From positions 1 to 29,769 of the IMG/VR virus record IMGVR_UViG_3300044809_000115: 29,769 nt of DNA; one strand, 5' to 3'. This DNA is from a virus. Position numbers and translations under genes: made by a program. Positions 27,756 to 29,769 of this stretch are shown here, one piece after another; position 1 is the stretch's first letter, and every line of letters begins with the position of its first letter. Below the pieces are notes generated by a model. The model saw only the letters and a program-made list of their open reading frames with translations. It made no database searches and was not told where the DNA came from.

Positions 27756-28942
27756 TCGAGCTCGAGGACTTGGGCGATGACTTCGCCCTGCACGATCTCA
27801 GCGACGCCGGGCACGTTCCGTTCGCCCGACATGATCGCTGCGGCCCGTGTCACGGACTCCGAAGACATGTCGCCGATCATGCCGCCGTAGACGTCGACGG
27901 TGGTGGAGTAGTGCTCGTGGCCGATGCGTCTCTGGACTTCGTGTATGGGTGACCCGGAGGCGAGGGCGACGGCGACGTGCATGTGGCGGAGCCAGTGTGG
28001 GGTGGGGTGTCGGTCGCCGAGCTGGGCGTCGGCGATGATTTTGGGCCAGGTTTCGCGGAGGAACGTGTTTTGTGACCATGCTCGGCCGCGGGTGTTGGTG
28101 AATACGAGGTCGCCGGGTCGTTTGGTGGCGACCCTGCGGCGGACCATTGCTGCGGAGGCCGGCCACATGACGATGCGACGGAATGCGGCGTCGGACTTGG
28201 CGGAGTCTTCGGCGACGACTTGCCGGTAGTGGGCGTTGAGGCGCATGACTCTGGTGACGTTGACCCACACGTTGACGCCGTCGTCTTCTACGTCGCGGAC
28301 ATCGAGTGCGGTGGCTTCGGAGAATCGCCATCCGGTTTCGGCGAGGAACAGGATGAGGTCGGCTGCGTCGGGGTTCCGTTTGACGGCCGCCTCGAGGATG
28401 GCGCGGCATTCGGCGACGGTGGTTCCCTTGGGTGGCTTCTTGACACGTTTGGGTAGGTCGGTTTCGAGGCAGGGGTTGTGTGTGACGAGTCCGCGTGATT
28501 TCGCTTTGCCGTATTGGTACATGGCGTGGAGGAGCATGTGGCGGTCGGCTACGGACTTGGGTGAGAGTCGGGTTGCCATGTGGTCGACCCAGCGTTGGAC
28601 GTCGCCCTCATCTACGGTTTCTGCGGCTTTGTGTCCTAGCCAGGGTTTGATCCAGTTGGCGATGTCGCGGCGGTAGTCGGTCATGGTGCGTTCGGTGACG
28701 TCGCGTGTTTTCCAGTCGAGGAACTGTGTAGCGAGCTGGTCGACGGTGAGCCTGTCGTCGGGTGCGCCGTCGTTGAGGGCTTTGAATGCGCGGTCGACGC
28801 CGAGGGTGTCGATGAGGGTTTTGAGGTCGTGGGCGTCTTTGGCGCTGGCGACGGTGTGCGAGGTCTGTTTCTTGCCGTGTCGGTAGAGGACGGCCCAGGT
28901 GGTTTCGCCGTTGCGTGCGGTTCGGGTACGGATGGAAGCCAC
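27752..28942 (-). CDS. int: Tyrosine integrase
   Basis: A 396-residue tyrosine recombinase from a GTG at 28942. An N-terminal AP2-like region (ASIRTRTARNGETTWAVLYR) precedes a SAM-like core-binding domain (about 65-165), then the catalytic domain with R206 in ETGWRFSEA, H316 and R319 in HWLRH, H342 in IGHEHY and nucleophile Y352 in TVDVYGG. It inserts and, with an excisionase, excises the genome. The start overlaps the upstream stop as TAGTG. The convergent overlap with the membrane gene leaves no room for an attachment site downstream, so attP is probably outside or inside a coding end. Confidence 0.96.
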   Translation of the reverse strand: MASIRTRTARNGETTWAVLYRHGKKQTSHTVASAKDAHDLKTLIDTLGVDRAFKALNDGAPDDRLTVDQLATQFLDWKTRDVTERTMTDYRRDIANWIKPWLGHKAAETVDEGDVQRWVDHMATRLSPKSVADRHMLLHAMYQYGKAKSRGLVTHNPCLETDLPKRVKKPPKGTTVAECRAILEAAVKRNPDAADLILFLAETGWRFSEATALDVRDVEDDGVNVWVNVTRVMRLNAHYRQVVAEDSAKSDAAFRRIVMWPASAAMVRRRVATKRPGDLVFTNTRGRAWSQNTFLRETWPKIIADAQLGDRHPTPHWLRHMHVAVALASGSPIHEVQRRIGHEHYSTTVDVYGGMIGDMSSESVTRAAAIMSGERNVPGVAEIVQGEVIAQVLELD

Positions 28943-29703
28943 TAGGCGCAGTTCCGCCCGTCCCACGAAACAGCGAGGTCGGAGAGCCGCAGTAGACCGA
29001 TGTTCTTCGCTTGTCCGTCGCAGCCGAGAGACAGGTAGCGCGTCGGCTCCTGGGGTCCAGTGTCGTCGGGTGCGTGGTAGTGCCCGTGCGCGAACAGCTT
29101 GGGGCGCACGCCAGCCACCGCAGCGTTCATCAGCACGCGACCCTCTCGGGCGTAGTTCAACCCCTTCTCTGACCATGGGCTCTGGTCGACGGGGGTGGCG
29201 ATAATGCGATCGACCGCCGCAGTCCCGCCGTCAGGCGCGTCGTGCGCAAGCATGACGTCGGCGTAGCCAGCCTCCGCAACCGCACACGCCTCCGAGTAGG
29301 TGATCCTCTCAGCGTCCCACCACGAGGCACCCGGCGTTCGCATCTCGAAGTCGATCGAGGGCGCTCCGCCGAGGGAGACGAATGTCTGGCCCCCATGCTC
29401 CCAGCGGTGCCCGCGGGGGATCAGCGCGATGTGCGACCGGACCCACTGGAGGCCGTCCGCACCGACCGGCGCCGCATTGATCTGGTCGTAGTCCTCATGG
29501 TTACCGGGCGTGACCCAGATCGGCGCGTCGTAGTGCTTGGCGACCGTGTTGACGTGATCGAGGTAGTGGGCTCCCTTCGAGCCCGGCCAGATGCCGAAGT
29601 CGCCCAGGTGGTAGATCCGTTCGACCTTGAATGAGGCGAGGCCCCGGATCGCCTCCCGGGCCCACGCGAGGTTGCCATGCCAGTCTCCAGCGAGCCCCGC
29701 CAT
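28942..29703 (-). CDS. Metallophosphoesterase
   Basis: A calcineurin-like phosphoesterase of 253 residues. Motifs in order are GDWHGN, HLGDFGIW, GNHEDYDQ, MLAHDAP and HGHYHAP, the full metal-binding set of the family. The ATG at 29703 is chosen because GGCGGAGGACCC precedes it; the open frame continues to the window edge with a Gly-rich stretch, so a longer N-terminus is possible. The substrate is unknown: nucleotides, phosphodiesters or proteins. Coupling to int suggests the two are transcribed together. Confidence 0.9.
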   Translation of the reverse strand: MAGLAGDWHGNLAWAREAIRGLASFKVERIYHLGDFGIWPGSKGAHYLDHVNTVAKHYDAPIWVTPGNHEDYDQINAAPVGADGLQWVRSHIALIPRGHRWEHGGQTFVSLGGAPSIDFEMRTPGASWWDAERITYSEACAVAEAGYADVMLAHDAPDGGTAAVDRIIATPVDQSPWSEKGLNYAREGRVLMNAAVAGVRPKLFAHGHYHAPDDTGPQEPTRYLSLGCDGQAKNIGLLRLSDLAVSWDGRNCA

Positions 29704-29769
29704 GGGTCCTCCGCCCATCTCCACGAGTCCCCCACCGCCGCCTGCGGCACCCTCAGAAACGTTCGCCAT

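Overview
The window reads as about 30 kb of a temperate siphovirus (free phage or prophage) of a high-GC actinobacterium. Support: uniformly high GC, frequent GTG starts, small zinc-knuckle proteins typical of actinophages, a DUF2510 protein, two promoters that imply leaderless mRNAs, and a full set of head-tail genes next to integrase and repressor genes. The host genus cannot be named from the sequence. No ribosomal or confirmed tRNA gene and no CRISPR array is seen.

Layout, read leftward because nearly everything is on the minus strand. (1) 29.7-27.0 kb, lysogeny region: a metallophosphoesterase is translationally coupled to a tyrosine integrase. The integrase converges on two plus-strand genes, a DNA-binding regulator and a two-helix membrane protein. 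A roughly 100 bp divergent regulatory gap at 26.93-27.03 kb carries a perfect 16 bp palindrome between the -35 and -10 of the leftward promoter, and inverted repeats over the rightward promoter and start codon. (2) 26.9-24.8 kb: a Cro-like regulator, a membrane protein, a lipoprotein, an excisionase-like HTH protein, a one-helix peptide and a SAM-dependent methyltransferase form one overlapping operon. (3) 24.7-19.3 kb: a YqaJ/RecE-type exonuclease with its partner, a DnaA-domain-IV-like HTH protein, a DNA methylase, a replication initiator and an HNH nuclease, interleaved with tiny coupled genes. (4) 19.3-15.0 kb: many small accessory genes, several Cys-rich, with a 16 bp sequence repeated at three gene junctions and a Zn-ribbon/HTH regulator that appears split by a frame change. 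(5) 15.0-10.7 kb: an internal tandem promoter, a GIY-YIG-type protein, small genes, a conserved-looking RNA structure at 12.77-12.83 kb, then a nucleotide/nucleic-acid set (DnaQ-like exonuclease, HAD nucleotidase, MazZ-like dATP/dGTP diphosphohydrolase). (6) 10.5-0 kb: HNH nuclease, small and large terminase, SPP1-type portal, MuF-like protein, scaffold, SU10-type capsid protein, connectors, tail terminator, major tail protein, a strong hairpin, and a tail-assembly-chaperone-like gene cut by the left edge. A single DUF2510 membrane gene stands on the plus strand between the early and late blocks.

The genes work as expected for a phage. The divergent region decides lysis or lysogeny. The leftward early operon supplies recombination, replication and nucleotide-pool functions. 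The HNH/terminase/capsid/tail block packages DNA and builds particles. Tape measure, minor tail and lysis genes would lie left of base 1. Protein families were assigned by reading motifs, without database searches.
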